Of a DNA stretch of 7,742 nucleotides, positions 7,166-7,742 are shown one piece after another. The stretch is taken from assembly GCA_026193675.1 (NCBI GenBank), contig JAPHSO010000207.1, forward strand, positions 1-7,742. Direction: 5' to 3'. The position numbers and the translations under genes were made by a program. The notes beneath the pieces are model-generated. The model saw nothing but the letters and a program-made list of their open reading frames with translations, was not told the origin of the DNA and did no database searches. The stretch's first letter is position 1; each line of letters starts with the position of its first letter. Source of the DNA: Gammaproteobacteria bacterium (GTDB lineage: Bacteria; Pseudomonadota; Gammaproteobacteria; Thiohalomonadales; Thiohalomonadaceae).

Positions 7166-7742
7166 CTATATCATCCTCTCAATATAGTCGGCGATCTGAT
7201 GGTTGCACTCAGCGAGCTCTCGCTCTCCACACGCTATGGGAGAATATGACCTGAGACGGGCATGACTACGGTGCATCAGGGCAGCAAAAACAGTCCCCTC
7301 CCTGGCAATACCATCAATCCGTATTGGGACGATTGGACACTCAACCATCTGCGCCAGACGTACCGCACCCGGTTTAAGTTTACGATTCCGTTCACTATCG
7401 AGGCGGATGCCGCCATGGGGAAAAATGGCAATCACCTCCCCCTGCTCCAGTGCTCGGCGGGCCGCCCTAAATGCCTTCTCAGGTCGCCCTCTACGGTCAA
7501 CAGGAATACAGCCTACCGCCTTGAACAACCACTTCAAACCAAAGCGGTTGTACTCCTCCTCAGCGATGAGAAAACGTAGGGGACGATGGCTGGCCGCAAT
7601 GAGAAGAAAGGGATCGAGCCCCGAGAAGTGGTTTGCAACAACAATTGCCGCACCATGTTCAGGGAGAGTATTGATGTGCCCCTTAAGGCGATGGTATCGA
7701 TAACAGATACGCGCGTTGAGCCTCGCCAAACGATTGAGCCAC
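7166..7742 (-). CDS. PlsC-like 1-acyl-glycerol-phosphate acyltransferase family protein (5' end outside window)
   Basis: The frame is open to the right edge, and the first visible codons read WLNRL. The first candidate start inside the window is a TTG at 7729-7727 with no need to be the true one, so I treat the gene as truncated by the window. About 191 residues are visible, ending at TAG (7168-7166). The acyltransferase block I is NHFSGLD (HX4D: His38 and Asp43, counting from the first visible residue), block II is GCIPVDRRGR (77-86), block III is FPHGGIR (107-113), and block IV is CPIVPIRIDG (135-144). Such enzymes move fatty acyl groups to lysophospholipids or related acceptors at the inner membrane, but the substrate cannot be told. 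Block III departs from the usual FPEGTR. The stop lies 80 bases upstream of clpB in the same direction, with no terminator seen between them. Confidence 0.85.
   Translation of the reverse strand, partial: WLNRLARLNARICYRYHRLKGHINTLPEHGAAIVVANHFSGLDPFLLIAASHRPLRFLIAEEEYNRFGLKWLFKAVGCIPVDRRGRPEKAFRAARRALEQGEVIAIFPHGGIRLDSERNRKLKPGAVRLAQMVECPIVPIRIDGIAREGTVFAALMHRSHARLRSYSPIACGERELAECNHQIADYIERMI

Noticed and set aside
7727..7729. TTG as the true start of the acyltransferase
   Set aside because: The frame stays open upstream to the window edge, and the residues before it continue a similar basic N-terminal sequence, so the gene more likely begins outside.
1..7742. Defence island, mobile element, CRISPR array or new system
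   Set aside because: All genes are housekeeping or common regulatory families, gaps are short, and no direct repeats, integrase, transposase or att-like sites were seen.

Overview
This window reads as ordinary core chromosome of a gammaproteobacterium with fairly balanced base composition. The encoded ClpB, PurM and PurN look close to gammaproteobacterial versions. A free-living or host-associated marine or sulfur-oxidising lineage is possible, but the sequence alone cannot place it below class. There are no tRNA or rRNA genes, insertion sequences, CRISPR arrays or phage genes. Coding density is very high, and the only gaps are 112, 70 and 80 bases plus a few of 5 to 15 bases.

Layout, left to right. 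(1) Positions 1-976, plus strand: the 3' end of purM followed 14 bases later by purN, two steps of de novo purine synthesis. (2) Positions 977-1088: a gap with a terminator-like hairpin and T-run, a possible sigma70 promoter and a second small hairpin. (3) Positions 1089-4441, plus strand: argD, argF and an EAL-HDOD signalling protein, separated by 5 and 15 bases and so probably one transcript. ArgD and ArgF carry arginine synthesis from N-acetylglutamate semialdehyde to N-acetylornithine and from ornithine to citrulline. The third gene is a regulator with no evident enzymatic link to arginine. (4) Positions 4442-4511: a perfect 13-bp hairpin flanked by A- and T-runs that can terminate transcription from both sides. 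(5) Positions 4512-7085, minus strand: a full-length ClpB disaggregase. It is preceded by a strong Shine-Dalgarno sequence and a good match to a sigma32 heat-shock promoter. (6) Positions 7166-7742, minus strand: a PlsC-type acyltransferase that runs off the right edge.

No previously undescribed system is evident. The points most worth a second look are the EAL-HDOD gene joined to the arginine genes, its altered metal-binding motif, the structured leader of argD, and the atypical acyltransferase block III.
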